Shown one piece after another: positions 1 to 11,392 of a stretch of DNA of 64,000 nucleotides. Positions within the stretch are counted from its first letter, which is position 1; each line of letters starts with the position of its first letter. The notes under the pieces were generated by a model. The model saw only the letters and a list, made by a program, of their open reading frames with translations. It was not told where the DNA came from and made no database searches. The DNA is from Diadema setosum (Eukaryota; Echinodermata; Echinoidea; Diadematoida; Diadematidae). Made by a program: the position numbers and the translations under genes. Location of the stretch: contig NC_092706.1 in assembly GCF_964275005.1 (NCBI RefSeq), forward strand, positions 22,723,187 through 22,787,186. Direction: 5' to 3'.

Positions 1-1216
1 GGAAGCAACAACAGTGAAGCTACAAACATGTAATATCTGATCAGGCACAGGATTTGATGGCCTATACTAGTAAACTATGCTCCTGTCACGAACATGGCTA
101 TGGAAGAAACAGTTCCGAAGTACTGATACATGTACGATGTACATCTCCAGATGCTGTATGGGATGAGAAAGTTTTGCTTGCTTTGACAAGCGATCAGTTG
201 GTCAAGATTGTCCAATAAGTAGGTTCAGATGAATTCAATGGAAAAACAATACATTGTGTACATCAATACGAAAAAGACAGGTATTATTTAGGTTAACATG
301 ACATCGAGTGGGTTGAAAGCAAAACTGAGAGGGTTATTAAGCTCACCCTGGGATCAGACTCCGATGTCGTGGGTACGCTTTGGTGTGTGCCATGTCTTGC
401 TGACCCAAAACAGCACAGAAAGGTGTTGAGTAAACTTCTACTCCTCGGCTTCTTTGATGTGCTTTGCCCTGCAATGAGAAATGGGAGCATGCTTAATACA
501 GTAGTATGGAATTATGAAGTGGTGGGCCACGGATTGGCAAAGCATCATAGTAGGTTCCCTATGACCCGAATTCACGAAGGTGGTACAATTGAAACCATGG
601 TTTTAACCATGGACAATTTATATGGAGCGCCAAGTGTCGCATGGCCTATTTCGTTAAGAAATCAGTCATTTCGTCGACAAAATGATAATTTTGTTGACTA
701 AATGTTAATTTTGTGAACAAAATGATCATTTCATCAACAAAATGCTGTCATTCGGGCCTATGTGTTTAACCCATTAGCACTCAACATACATGTATCTTCC
801 ACTGCCAAAAGGAACTAAGTGGAGAAAGTAGGTTTCAAACAATTGCATGGGTTTAGAAACAAATTTCAAACAACTGTGAATGCATGAGTTTAGTTTGTCT
901 TTGAGGAGAATAAAATAGCACAGCTGGATTAGACATTTATGATACATTTTGTTGGAATCTAAAAGGCTGTTTATAAACTCACAGGTAAAGTTCTTCTCTG
1001 TCTAATTCAATATTAACAATTTATCTAAACACAATGTCCTCTGCCCAGTTGGTTCACCACTGAATTTCACAATTATTGGGTATCCTTAGAATACGGAGAC
1101 AATAGATCACATACGAAAAAGTTACAAATCGTATTGACCCTTCTCAAAAGAAGAGTTTAAAATTGAAACTTTTGAAGACAAAATCATGGGCACTGAGATG
1201 GACAGAGGCAGAACCA
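1..1216. other. Intergenic or intronic DNA, no gene recognised
   Basis: AT-rich sequence with scattered short open frames that have no family resemblance and no paired splice signals. Around 660-745 a short motif with ATTTTGTNGAC is repeated several times (a small degenerate tandem repeat). Nothing else is supported here. Confidence 0.6.
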
Positions 1217-1378
1217 GGGCCCCATTTCATAAAAAGCTGATATCAAGATGGCAACTCTTGCTGGAATGACAATTGTCATAGTAACGACAAAAATTCAGCT
1301 TCCCGATTGGCTGTTGCTCTTGGAAGTTGCCATTCCAGCATGAGTTGTCATCCTAACATCTTTTATGAAATGGGGCCC
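1217..1378. repeat. MITE with GGGCCCCATTTCATAAAA termini
   Basis: The left end GGGCCCCATTTCATAAAA is the reverse complement of the right end TTTTATGAAATGGGGCCC. Inside are further paired segments (GGCAACTCTTGCTGGAATG against CATTCCAGCATGAGTTG), so the whole ~160 bp can fold back. No coding capacity. A relative with the same kind of termini lies at 15617-15765, and a one-ended fragment near 32065-32100. It is a non-autonomous DNA element; the superfamily is not decided. Confidence 0.75.
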
Positions 1379-1654
1379 ACATTTCATCTGGCATCCTTCT
1401 GAAGCTAAGGAGTAATATTTAAGAGGGATTCAGATATGCCGCATACTGCATTCATCACTGATCTTTGATCAGCGCTGAGCACGACCAAGCCCCATTTGAT
1501 ATCATATAAACTTCATCTTATTCAAATTCATGAATTTCTTCCGTCGAGATGTTTTCATTGCAACTGATTGACAAATTGCCCTACATCGACGTAAATAAGC
1601 ACTGAATTGATCAGTGTTTAGTAGTAGCCATGATAAAAAAATCATGGGCGTACA

Positions 1655-1726
1655 TACTCGAGCAGGATTCGAACCTACGACCTCCTGATCACCGGACAGG
1701 CGTCATCTCCACTAGACCACCGAGCT
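1655..1726 (-). tRNA. tRNA-like sequence, unit 1 (anticodon position GGT)
   Basis: Read on the minus strand it fits canonical tRNA numbering over 72 nt: T8, A14, D stem GTC/GAC, anticodon stem CCTGT/TCAGG with one T-T mismatch, five-base variable loop, T arm GTAGG-TTCGAAT-CCTGC. Internal pol III promoter boxes are intact (A box TGGTCTAGTGG, B box GGTTCGAATCC). Position 33 is C instead of the almost invariant U, and pair 1-72 is A-A. No intron and no encoded CCA. More likely a SINE head than a working tRNA. Confidence 0.7.
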
Positions 1727-1920
1727 TTCGCCCGAAAGCAAGTGTTGGTTCTAATCCTTATAGCATGCAGCGGGTACTGCTTTGTTATTCAAATTCATGA
1801 ATTTCTTCCGTCGAGATGTTTTCATTGCAACTGATTGACAAATTGCCCTACATCGACGTAAATAAGCACTGAATTGATCAGTGTTTAGTAGTAGCCATGA
1901 TAAAAAATCATGGGCGTACA

Positions 1921-1992
1921 TACTCGAGCAGGATTCGAACCTACGACCTCCTGATCACCGGACAGGCGTCATCTCCACTAGACCACCGAGCT
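1921..1992 (-). tRNA. tRNA-like sequence, unit 2
   Basis: Same 72-nt sequence as unit 1, with intact A and B boxes and C at position 33. The flanking ATCATGG hairpin has one fewer A in its loop than unit 1, which accounts for the 266 versus 267 bp unit lengths. Confidence 0.7.
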
Positions 1993-2186
1993 TTCGCCCG
2001 AAAGCAAGTGTTGGTTCTAATCCTTATAGCATGCAGCGGGTACTGCTTTGTTATTCAAATTCATGAATTTCTTCCGTCGAGATGTTTTCATTGCAACTGA
2101 TTGACAAATTGCCCTACATCGACGTAAATAAGCACTGAATTGATCAGTGTTTAGTAGTAGCCATGATAAAAAATCATGGGCGTACA

Positions 2187-2258
2187 TACTCGAGCAGGAT
2201 TCGAACCTACGACCTCCTGATCACCGGACAGGCGTCATCTCCACTAGACCACCGAGCT
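2187..2258 (-). tRNA. tRNA-like sequence, unit 3
   Basis: Identical fold and boxes to units 1 and 2, nominal anticodon GGT. It sits 266 bp after unit 2. Confidence 0.7.
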
Positions 2259-2453
2259 TTCGCCCGAAAGCAAGTGTTGGTTCTAATCCTTATAGCATGC
2301 AGCGGGTACTGCTTTGTTATTCAAATTCATGAATTTCTTCCGTCGAGATGTTTTCATTGCAACTGATTGACAAATTGCCCTACATCGACGTAAATAAGCA
2401 CTGAATTGATCAGTGTTTAGTAGTAGCCATGATAAAAAAATCATGGGCGTACA

Positions 2454-2525
2454 TACTCGAGCAGGATTCGAACCTACGACCTCCTGATCACCGGACAGGC
2501 GTCATCTCCACTAGACCACCGAGCT
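2454..2525 (-). tRNA. tRNA-like sequence, unit 4
   Basis: Identical 72-nt sequence. Its unit carries the longer A run in the adjacent hairpin loop, as in unit 1. Confidence 0.7.
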
Positions 2526-2719
2526 TTCGCCCGAAAGCAAGTGTTGGTTCTAATCCTTATAGCATGCAGCGGGTACTGCTTTGTTATTCAAATTCATGAA
2601 TTTCTTCCGTCGAGATGTTTTCATTGCAACTGATTGACAAATTGCCCTACATCGACGTAAATAAGCACTGAATTGATCAGTGTTTAGTAGTAGCCATGAT
2701 AAAAAATCATGGGCGTACA

Positions 2720-2791
2720 TACTCGAGCAGGATTCGAACCTACGACCTCCTGATCACCGGACAGGCGTCATCTCCACTAGACCACCGAGCT
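2720..2791 (-). tRNA. tRNA-like sequence, unit 5
   Basis: Last of the direct copies, identical to the others. The inversion junction follows about 80 bp downstream, at ~2874. Confidence 0.7.
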
Positions 2792-3025
2792 TTCGCCCGA
2801 AAGCAAGTGTTGGTTCTAATCCTTATAGCATGCAGCGGGTACTGCTTTGTTATTCAAATTCATGAATTTCTTGATCAATTCAGTGCTTATTTACGTCGAT
2901 GTAGGGCAATTTGTCAATCAGTTGCAATGAAAACATCTCGACGGAAGAAATTCATGAATTTGAATAACAAAGCAGTACCCGCTGCATGCTATAAGGATTA
3001 GAACCAACACTTGCTTTCGGGCGAA

Positions 3026-3097
3026 AGCTCGGTGGTCTAGTGGAGATGACGCCTGTCTGGTGATCAGGAGGTCGTAGGTTCGAATCCTGCTCGAGTA
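3026..3097 (+). tRNA. tRNA-like sequence, unit 6, inverted
   Basis: First copy on the plus strand. It differs from the rest in the anticodon loop, CTGGTGA instead of CCGGTGA, so this one has the canonical U33 and a nominal threonine anticodon GGT. Pairs 1-72 (A-A) and 31-39 (T-T) are still mismatched. Animals normally read ACC with an inosine tRNA (AGT), so a GGT threonine tRNA would be unusual; a SINE head remains the better reading. Confidence 0.7.
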
Positions 3098-3291
3098 TGT
3101 ACGCCCATGATTTTTTATCATGGCTACTACTAAACACTGATCAATTCAGTGCTTATTTACGTCGATGTAGGGCAATTTGTCAATCAGTTGCAATGAAAAC
3201 ATCTCGACGGAAGAAATTCATGAATTTGAATAACAAAGCAGTACCCGCTGCATGCTATAAGGATTAGAACCAACACTTGCTTTCGGGCGAA

Positions 3292-3363
3292 AGCTCGGTG
3301 GTCTAGTGGAGATGACGCCTGTCCGGTGATCAGGAGGTCGTAGGTTCGAATCCTGCTCGAGTA
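3292..3363 (+). tRNA. tRNA-like sequence, unit 7, inverted
   Basis: Second plus-strand copy, with C33 as in units 1-5. Its downstream ATCATGG hairpin has the shortest loop of the array. The inverted section ends at 3456 immediately before the 12-bp repeat. Confidence 0.7.
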
Positions 3364-3468
3364 TGTACGCCCATGATTTTTATCATGGCTACTACTAAAC
3401 ACTGATCAATTCAGTGCTTATTTACGTCGATGTAGGGCAATTTGTCAATCAGTTGCAAACTTCATCTT

Positions 3469-5545
3469 TTCACCCATATCTTATCTTGATGTACACTATT
3501 CAAATCACACTACAGTGTAGTATACATTGTAGCTCCCTCTGTAGTTTTAAAATTCCAAGATGCAGTGTTGGACACAGCATACAAAATTGTATCTAGATTG
3601 TGACTACAACCTGAAAATTTTCCTTCCACTCTTCATGCAAGTTCACTGGGAAACATAACCGGTGTCTGTTTAGTACCACATAACATGTACAGGTAAAACA
3701 AGAGACAGAGAGGAGAGGAAGGCAAGGGGAATAATAATATGGATGCTTATTAGAGAGCCATGGAGAATACAAGGTAATTTTTAGTTTTCTCAACTTTTCC
3801 CGTCCAAGAGGACAAAAAAGGCAAGATATAAGATCTCGCTATGAGGTCCGGGAGGAAAAAATTCAGATATGATATCTCGTATTTCCCCTTCTCACCTTTC
3901 CACCCTCGAGATCTGCAAGACAAAATCTAATATCTTGCATTCTCAGACCTGAAAAGTTGAGACTGATCTCACAATTTCCCATATAAAACATGTAGGACCC
4001 GCCAACGTGTATACACAAGATCTTGCCTTCTCATCCTCTCGCCTTCCCAGACCCTAAAAGATTGGGAAGGCGAGTGTCGGCGCTTTAATATGAGCTTCCA
4101 TAGGTATGGCCAGGGGATAATTTGGCAAGCCCCGAAAGCTTGTTTTTACCCAAAGTCGCCAGCATCGACCAGCAGTGACAGTGTAATCACGTCAGGGAGC
4201 AAGCGGATGGGATAGCTGGATTTAAAAAAAAAAAAGAAAAAAGAAAGCTTTCACACCCATTAGCATTAAGCCCTGTCAAAGTACAACCATTCAAAACATG
4301 CACCAGTGCGGGGGTGGTATGCTTCCCAGCTCTGATGTCATGCTTTCCGAGCCTTGATGTCAGAGGGGGCATTTTAATAGCCAAATGAAGGGCAGAAGGT
4401 AGGGGGGAGGTGTAGTGAGATGTTGTGACGCAAATCTCGCCACGGCGAAAGTCGCAGCACACGGACTGTGCCAATACATAATGTCGGCAATTACCAAGAG
4501 GGTAGTCTTATGCTATAAACTGTGTCCAATTATTCACTGCTCTCATCCATAACATTATGTTCTGCATTCTAATTATTAAAGAAAACTGCCATATTGTACT
4601 GTATTCTTATCATAATATTGTTCCGTGTGCGCTGCTGCCATTCACAAGTAAACAATTATTTGGCATCACAGAATGCAAGGAGTGTTCTTAATAGAGAAAT
4701 TTAAACATGGCACCTTTGTCAAGCACAGAGTGTATCAAGGACATTTTACCCAGATGGCATCAGAGCCACACTGTTTATGACTGACTGCATCACAGCTCTA
4801 ACAAGGATTTTGTGTTCACCTACAGCATTTGTACATTGTACACTGTATGCTTCACAACATCCAAAGCTGGATTTGTTTCCACTTTATAAAATATTCAAAA
4901 CTTATTTTGCTCTGAAATTCTTCCACCATATAAAAATTAACAGCAGTTAAGTAACCTGCTCTACATTACCATTTATAAACAAAATTGTGTACTGATTTTA
5001 GAAATTTGCAAAAGATCTGGAAGAATATCATAATAAAGGACAGGGGTTAAAGTCATCACTAGTCCCCGTATGCCTTTGGCTACCTTACACTTACAGTGGC
5101 TGGTGGTCATGGCAAACTGTAGCAAAAGAGGAAATTACAAAATGTAAAAGAAACGTTCATGCCACTGCATTTAAAAGAACGAATGTGACTTCTGTAAGGC
5201 TCAGATATAGCCAGCAGCTGTACATATATGTGGTCAGCTTCCATTTATCATGTATGTACACATCAGATAGCAATACTACACAACCCTCACTGTACAGTAC
5301 ATTGCTTGCCTATTGGCACATACACTGTATGTCTGGAAACCACAATATGTACTTGCCAATGAATAGAGATTATCTAATCCCTCTAATCCCTATTACAACA
5401 TTATGTCACTATAGCCTTCCTGTTGGATTACAGCACACTGCTACACTTGAATAGGCATGCCATTAAAACTTTTAATACAACTAGGTCAAGTTCGGGGATT
5501 ACTGAGTGAATACAAAGAAAAAGTTTGCAGGTTTCAAAGCTACTG
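3469..5545. other. Non-coding, with one strong hairpin at 4038-4074
   Basis: No gene recognised. A perfect 12-bp inverted repeat CTCGCCTTCCCA / TGGGAAGGCGAG occupies 4038-4049 and 4063-4074 with a 13-nt loop, at the end of a ~280-bp stretch with recurring ATATCTCG and AGATCT motifs that may be another decayed repeat. A short poly-A-rich tract lies at 4205-4245. Confidence 0.5.
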
Positions 5546-5634
5546 TACAGGGGAAACTCAATATAACGAGATGGTCTGGACCGAGTCGTTTTCATCGTTA
5601 TAGCTGATATCGTTATATCGAGTTTCCCCTGTAT
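5546..5634. repeat. Short MITE, TACAGGGGAAACTC termini
   Basis: Inverted ends TACAGGGGAAACTC and GAGTTTCCCCTGTA enclose AATATAACGAG / CGTTATATCG, making a ~89-bp palindromic element. The internal CGTTATA motif resembles small mariner/pogo-type MITEs; a longer relative is at 49141-49276. No coding capacity. Confidence 0.7.
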
Positions 5635-6992
5635 AAAAATGCCCAGACCTAAAGGGTCTAATAAAAAATGTCACCATAACTGATAGTATTAATAGTACAT
5701 AATATCCTAATACATTTCAAACTGACCATGCACTTGTTCACACACTATTCCCTTTCAAACCTCAGCGGTGCCAAAGGCATGCACCGACACTGAACCACAA
5801 TTGCAGAACATTTGGGCCTGCGGTGGAGCTATCAACGAACCCGCAATACGACGACGTACATACGTAAGGACTATGATAACAGCAAGTCACCAACACGTCG
5901 ACAATGCGTGGCATGTCATCGTATCTCATTCAGAGAGACAGCAAAAGATAGCAAGAGAGAGAGAGAGAGAGAGCGAGAGGGAGATGACGTTTCTTGGCTT
6001 GGTGTGACACTTCCGTGGACATGTACCCAGATGGTGGGCAGGGTCAAGTTCTCCTATTATCAGATTATGACAAAAATCTGCTGAGGGGATGCTGTGATGC
6101 ACTTCAACTGGCTATAAATTAATTTCAGTGCATCCGTTTGCCAAACACGGCCTTTCAATTTCTTTCTATCATTGTTTTCATTGTCTTCTCTACAGTATTA
6201 TGCATGCCTCTTTTTTTTTCATACATGCCGTTTCCCAGATCTTAAAATCTCTATTCTTCTCAGGGTTGTGCATGTGGATATAAATCCTGATTATTTTTTT
6301 TCCCCAATCAGTGTTGGGCAAACTGGTGGATTTCTAAAAAAAAAAATAATAATAGAGAAAAAAGATCATGATTTAAAAAAAAAAAATGAATCCTAAAGTG
6401 GAGGAAACTTTCAAATACTTTGCCAGTTAGCATCAAATTTCAGCATTGAATGTTCTCCAAGGCAAGGTCTCATTACAGTGTAATCAACACAGCTTGGGTA
6501 ATATAAACCGATTGGAACAAAAGTTGATAAGAATATTACAGAATGCCACACACTATATCCCACTGTAAAAAAAACAAACAAAAAAGCTGATGTTGGGGAT
6601 AGATTTGAAAGAGTAAGAAAAAAAATAGAAGTTATACATAGTATTTGTAAGACAACTGTACATGAATACATGATACCTAGTGCTTGTACAACATGAATAT
6701 GAGAAGTGTCAGGGGAAGATCTGATTACAAAACACACACACTCTGACAAAACACAGGACATGGAGTCCTGTTGACAGGCCTGTTCTACAAAACACAGACT
6801 ACAGTGTACATCCCATGCAACGACATTTGCAACACGGACAGGACACACACACACACTGAGTGTACATGTACACACACATATACTGTATACACACAAACAC
6901 AGACTCAGTGATTCCACTGCTTTTGCATGGTACACCTGCCGATTCCACAGGGACACATTACATGCATCAAAGGCACTACATTGTATTTACCA
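5635..6992. other. Non-coding, GA microsatellite
   Basis: A GA-rich tract lies at about 5953-5982 and A/T-rich simple sequence at 6290-6390. The longest open frame here (minus strand 6411-6956, 181 codons) is cysteine/valine-rich because it crosses CA-repeat DNA; it has no recognisable domain and is not called as a gene. Confidence 0.5.
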
Positions 6993-7330
6993 TTTGCAGA
7001 TGAAACAAAAACCTATTTTTAGTCCTTCACAGTAGTTCTAAAATGTGAGTCAGGGATAGAAACAACCAATGTAAAATTGCTAATCAGCATAATCAATGTT
7101 AAGTATTTTTAAATAACGTGAACAATAGTTATAATAAAATTGTTTCTAGATTTAAAACGGTTTGTTGAGAAAAATAGTGATATCTCCTTTTATATTTCAG
7201 GCTACATTGCAAAATTTTTGTGTAGGATGTTTTGTGGTGCAACTGACCTATAATGTACATGTATGCATCAAATATTACCAATACTCAAACATACTTAAAA
7301 TCACAGCCCCCAATAGTAAACAACAGGCCT
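6993..7330 (+). repeat. 340-bp dispersed repeat, family A, copy 1
   Basis: Recognised by shared blocks with five other copies in this window: TTTGCAGATGAAACAAAAACC, AGTTCTAAAATGTGAGT, GGGATAGAAACAA, AATAGTTATAATAAAA, GATATCTCCTT, AGGATGTTTTGTGGT. This copy is diverged at its right end (the usual CACTGCTCCCAAAGGTAAAC block is degraded). No coding capacity and no clear terminal inverted repeat. Confidence 0.75.
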
Positions 7331-10300
7331 ACCTGTAACAGTGCACAGGAGGAAGAGGTCACCACATGCCAACAACCATATATCTCTCCCTGTCTCTGGC
7401 CATCATGTAGTTAATTACATGTGACATGCACTGAAATAAACCAGCCAATATCTTCTTATTTTCAATGGCCCATGGAATCAGATGATAAATATCAGAACGC
7501 ACTTGAGATTTATATTCAGTGCAGCTCCATTTTTCCCTCTGCATTCAGGTTACTTCCATACATGTATTTTATGCCCTGTATATTTTGCATGTACTACAAC
7601 TGTACACCCATGATGTCTTTATATGCATTCCCTTTAAAATATCCATGTCATTTTGATACTCATTCCCCAACAATATTTCTTGCTTTATCAAATCATCCAT
7701 CCATCAAAATTTATTGTCTATAATCATAAATCGCATTACAGTAGCCTGTCTTGTCAAGCATGCAGTACTGGTAAACATGTATCTCATTCACTTCTACAGT
7801 GTAATTCCATCTTTTTTTTCTTCTTTTTTTTTCTGGTCTCATGCAGTCTACTTGAATATTTTCACAATGACTCTGGCAAGAACCTTATAATCTGATTTGA
7901 ATTTCAACATAAGATTTGTAAACAAATGAAATTTCGACCCACAGTTGTACTTCTCTGTGAACAGTCATCTTTCAATCAGTTCCATAGCATATTGCCTATA
8001 AATGACATCTACAGCTGTAGGCCTACTGATCTCTAAAAACTAATCACTGTTCCATTTATTGATACAATGTCTCTTATGTTGCTCTCTGTTGATTTTGGAG
8101 AGGCTTTACAAAGAACTGCACAAGTTCAGTCATATATACTTGCAATGGTTTGCGTACACAATCTTCCCAAGTGAGGGGGTAGATATTTGTAATGGCATCT
8201 AGCATCCTATGACAGCAAAGCAGTTTAATGCAGTCTGCATTCTTTACATGAACTTTATTAATCTGTATGCCTGTGACCTAGAATGCACGTACACTGTAAT
8301 ACATGTGATACAGTTTCAGTACTTTCAATGCTAGAGGAATTAAAACATGCCATTAGATGTCACTATAGCTTCACCATCACAAGCCTCCCACCACCAGTAC
8401 TCTCCAAACCCACAAAAGAGGGTTCGACTCATATTACCAAGTCCCACATGCATGAATCTATGTCGGCAACCTTTGTCAGACATGATTTTATGCACCCGTT
8501 GACCTTAGTATCCTGTATGCTTTAATAATTCCCTGGACATTTGCCGTCTTGCCTCCAGAATATGTAGGCTTTCCACCGACACTGGAGCATGTGTACGGTA
8601 CTTCAGAAGTGAAGACCGTACACCGGTTCTTTCCAAGGGCACTTTGCGTATGTTGCACAGCGGGTAAAAATAGACATTGCTACTCACAATGCATGTATTT
8701 GCATTTATGTCAGAAGTACAATGTAAATATCAAAAGGCAGAGATTTTATGTAACAAAGGGAAATTTATGAATAAGTTTCAATCTGTTGACTTAACACAGT
8801 CAACAGAAATTTAAAATGTGGAATATCAACAGTTCAGACTGGCAAAATGTAAACAAAACTTGCTGCAGCCATTCCCCCATCATACATGTTTATGCCCTTA
8901 ATATTACTGATAACTGCACATTCTTCACAAGATTATGGCATTAAAAGAGAACCTTGTTGTATTCAACATTTTTCTCGCTTCTCTGACAATTGTGGAAGGC
9001 AAAATGTGTCTACCCACTGCAAGAAACAATAGCATATTACATTATATACAGTATTACATTGTACATCGCAAGTGCAGACTTCTGTGTTTCTCAAGGCATA
9101 TCCTTTTTAGTGTGCATGTTTTATAGGGTTGCTTATTAGTTTTTACTCCTGTTTTATGCATGGTAGTCAAAACTATGTATCTATGTTTGCATGACAGTTA
9201 CATGCTGCAGACACTCACAATAAAAAGGTAATTAAGTTTATATTCCACCTGTTCCACATTAAAGTTGCTGTAGACAGGACTTTGAACCTTTCGGGTATGA
9301 CAAAGAAAGGAACAGGTACACTTTGTATAATGTACAGTACATCAACTGTACAGTGTAGCAATATCCTTTTGAATTTTTTTTTTTAAATCTCAACGATGAC
9401 ATCTACAGAGTGTTCACTGTGCTTGTCAGAAACATTAAAGGTAAAATATATTTCTCATACTGTATACCTGCAGAAACCATAAATTTTTGCTGTTTAGAAA
9501 TGGACAGACATTGTACAATATGCATGCAAAATGGTATTAACAATGGTGTAGGCTTAAATAGCATCATAACTGTGCAAAAAAAAAAAAAAATGGAATCACA
9601 TAGTCTGCACTTTCCAATTTCTGCTCTAGTTCATTCAAAAGCAGTCACTGGGTAATACTCATTCTTCAAGCAAATTTCTAGTAAAAGAAAGTCGAAAATG
9701 GCACACTGGGACTCAAACAATATGCAAGAAATGCTGACACATTAATATTCATGACACACTAGCACATCAGAATAATTGTCAGCAATAGGCCTACAGGAAT
9801 AGTGGCATGTAAAAAAAATAATTAAAAAAAATTGTTAAAGGCTACGACTAAGACTATATGTAACTCAGAAGTCCTTAATTACTCCATAATATGTAGTGCG
9901 GTTCAATAGGGAATGAATTCTGCTGGTCATCACTAGCCCAGTAGTGCGAATGTTCTACGTGCATGCAAGCTGACCTACTGTACGTTCTCTTAATGACAAT
10001 TCCAGGCACGCACCAGATTGTAACGCATACCCTTCCTGACAAATGAGAAACATTCAGACCTTAAAAGACTGTTCAATCTTGTGGCAGAAACAGAAGATTT
10101 ATCAGAGATATCAACTTGTGCGCACTAGTCCTCTTGACAGCAGGGCTGCAAACCTCAGCACAGCTAACAGCATACTATTGTAGATTATAGACCACATAAA
10201 AAAAAATTTAAAAAAATGCACAACATATACAGTATGTTGTATATGTGTGCACTACATACATTTTAGGCTTATATTCTACAGGTACAGATATATTCTGGTT

Positions 10301-10694
10301 ATTCAGCATGCATACGTAATACACATGTTCAATGCAATAATCTACAATGTAAGAACTCAGTTCCAATACTAAACCTTATAATTTTCAAACTTTGAATGAT
10401 GGGAAACCATATTAAATTGTATGGTAACAAAATACTACAGCTGTATTTGGCAGCCCTCTAAAGAAGGCATTTGACATTTGTACAATTGTACGTATGTATA
10501 AGCATACACTGTACAGTATGCACATGTAGTAGTCTACATACACCCGTAGTACACGAAGAAGGTAAGGTGCTACAACCATTGCCTAGGGGGAAAAATACAC
10601 TTCCAGCCTAAGGTACTTTGTAAAAAGGAGCATGCCCTTGCCTGGTAAAATTGTAAGACTCTTGTATGAGCATTCCCATTTAAGGCATAATTTA
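7331..10694. other. Non-coding, no gene recognised
   Basis: AT-rich DNA with many GTACA and TACATGTA-type palindromic hexamers, A runs at 9580-9592 and 9810-9835, and no paired exon signals with coding-like content. An acceptor/donor pair on the minus strand around 7332-7432 was considered and rejected. Confidence 0.5.
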
Positions 10695-11066
10695 CTATTT
10701 GCAGATGAAACAAAAACCCAGCATGAGTGTTTTAAAATAGTTCTAAAATGTGAGTTAGGGATAGAAACAATGACTGTGAAAATTTGAATTGGTAAACTCA
10801 ATGTTAAGTATTGTGAAATATTCAAAATGTGAACAATACTTATAATAAAATGTTTCCAGACTAAACCGTCTACAGTTACGGTTTATTGAGAAAAAATACA
10901 TATATCTCCTTATATTTCAGGCTTTGTTGTAAAAGTTGTGCATGATAGAATGTTTTGTGGTACAACAGACCTATAATTTGTACACATAGGTACGGCCTAT
11001 GCATTAAATGTGATATCTTGAAAATTGTTTGAATCACTGTTCCCAAAGGTAAACAGGACCTTTAAA
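10695..11066 (+). repeat. Family A repeat, copy 2
   Basis: Full copy from the TTTGCAGATGAAACAAAAACC block to CCCAAAGGTAAACAGGACC. It meets copy 3 head-to-head at ~11066. Confidence 0.8.
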
Positions 11067-11392
11067 GGTCCAGTTTACCTTTGGGAGCAGTGATTTCAAA
11101 AATGTTCAAGATATCACATTTGATGCATATGTGCAGGTCTGTTGTATCATAAAACATCCTACCATATGAAATATTTGCAATAAAACCTTAAATATAAGGA
11201 GATATCAGGGTTTTTCTCAATAAACCATAACTGTATACGGTTTAGTCTGGAAATATTCTTATTATAACTATTGTTCACATTTTGTGTATTTAACAACACT
11301 TAACATCGATTATACGGATTCAAATTTTGACAGTGGTTGTTTCTATCCCTAACTCACATTTTAGAACTATTTTAAAGCACTAATACTATACA
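11067..11392 (-). repeat. Family A repeat, copy 3, inverted
   Basis: Starts AGGTCCAGTTTACCTTTGGG and runs as the reverse complement of copy 2 to the CTAACTCACATTTTAGAAC block. With copy 2 it makes a ~700-bp imperfect palindrome. Divergence between the arms shows these are separate old copies or an old inverted duplication. Confidence 0.8.

Larger units (their letters stand above)
1508..3468. repeat. Array of tRNA-bearing 266-bp units with inverted end, flanked by a 12-bp direct repeat
   Basis: Five almost identical 266/267-bp units start at 1520, 1787, 2053, 2319 and 2586. A sixth begins at 2852, breaks off after about 22 bp, and the sequence continues as the reverse complement of the same unit, giving two inverted copies up to 3456. 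Each unit carries a 72-nt tRNA-like sequence, a CCATGAT/ATCATGG hairpin, a CACTGA/TCAGTG hairpin and a GCTTTCG/CGAAAGC hairpin. The array is bounded by AAACTTCATCTT at 1508-1519 and 3457-3468, which looks like a target-site duplication around the entire multimer. Copies differ by only a few bases, so expansion is recent. The short open frames of 61-72 codons in each unit are identical because the DNA is, and are not genes. A tRNA-derived SINE-like retroelement or a Penelope/retrozyme-like multimer are possible identities. Confidence 0.85.

Noticed and set aside
1881..3402. Repeated 61-72-codon open frames in the tRNA array as small proteins
   Set aside because: They are identical only because the DNA units are, they overlap the tRNA-like sequence in different frames on both strands, and show no conserved start context.
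1520..3456. Hammerhead ribozyme in the 266-bp unit (retrozyme)
   Set aside because: The required CUGANGA and GAAA core pair with correct stems was looked for on both strands and not found; CTGATCA and CTGATTGA words do not fit.
1508..3468. CRISPR-like array
   Set aside because: Units are 266 bp and identical throughout with no variable spacers; the genome is animal.
6411..6956. 181-codon minus-strand ORF as a membrane protein gene
   Set aside because: Cys/Val-rich stretches come from CA-repeat DNA; no domain, no splice context.
7332..7432. Minus-strand internal exon with acceptor TTTATTTCAG and donor CAG|GTAGGC
   Set aside because: All three frames contain stops inside it, and one edge coincides with the border of a family A repeat.
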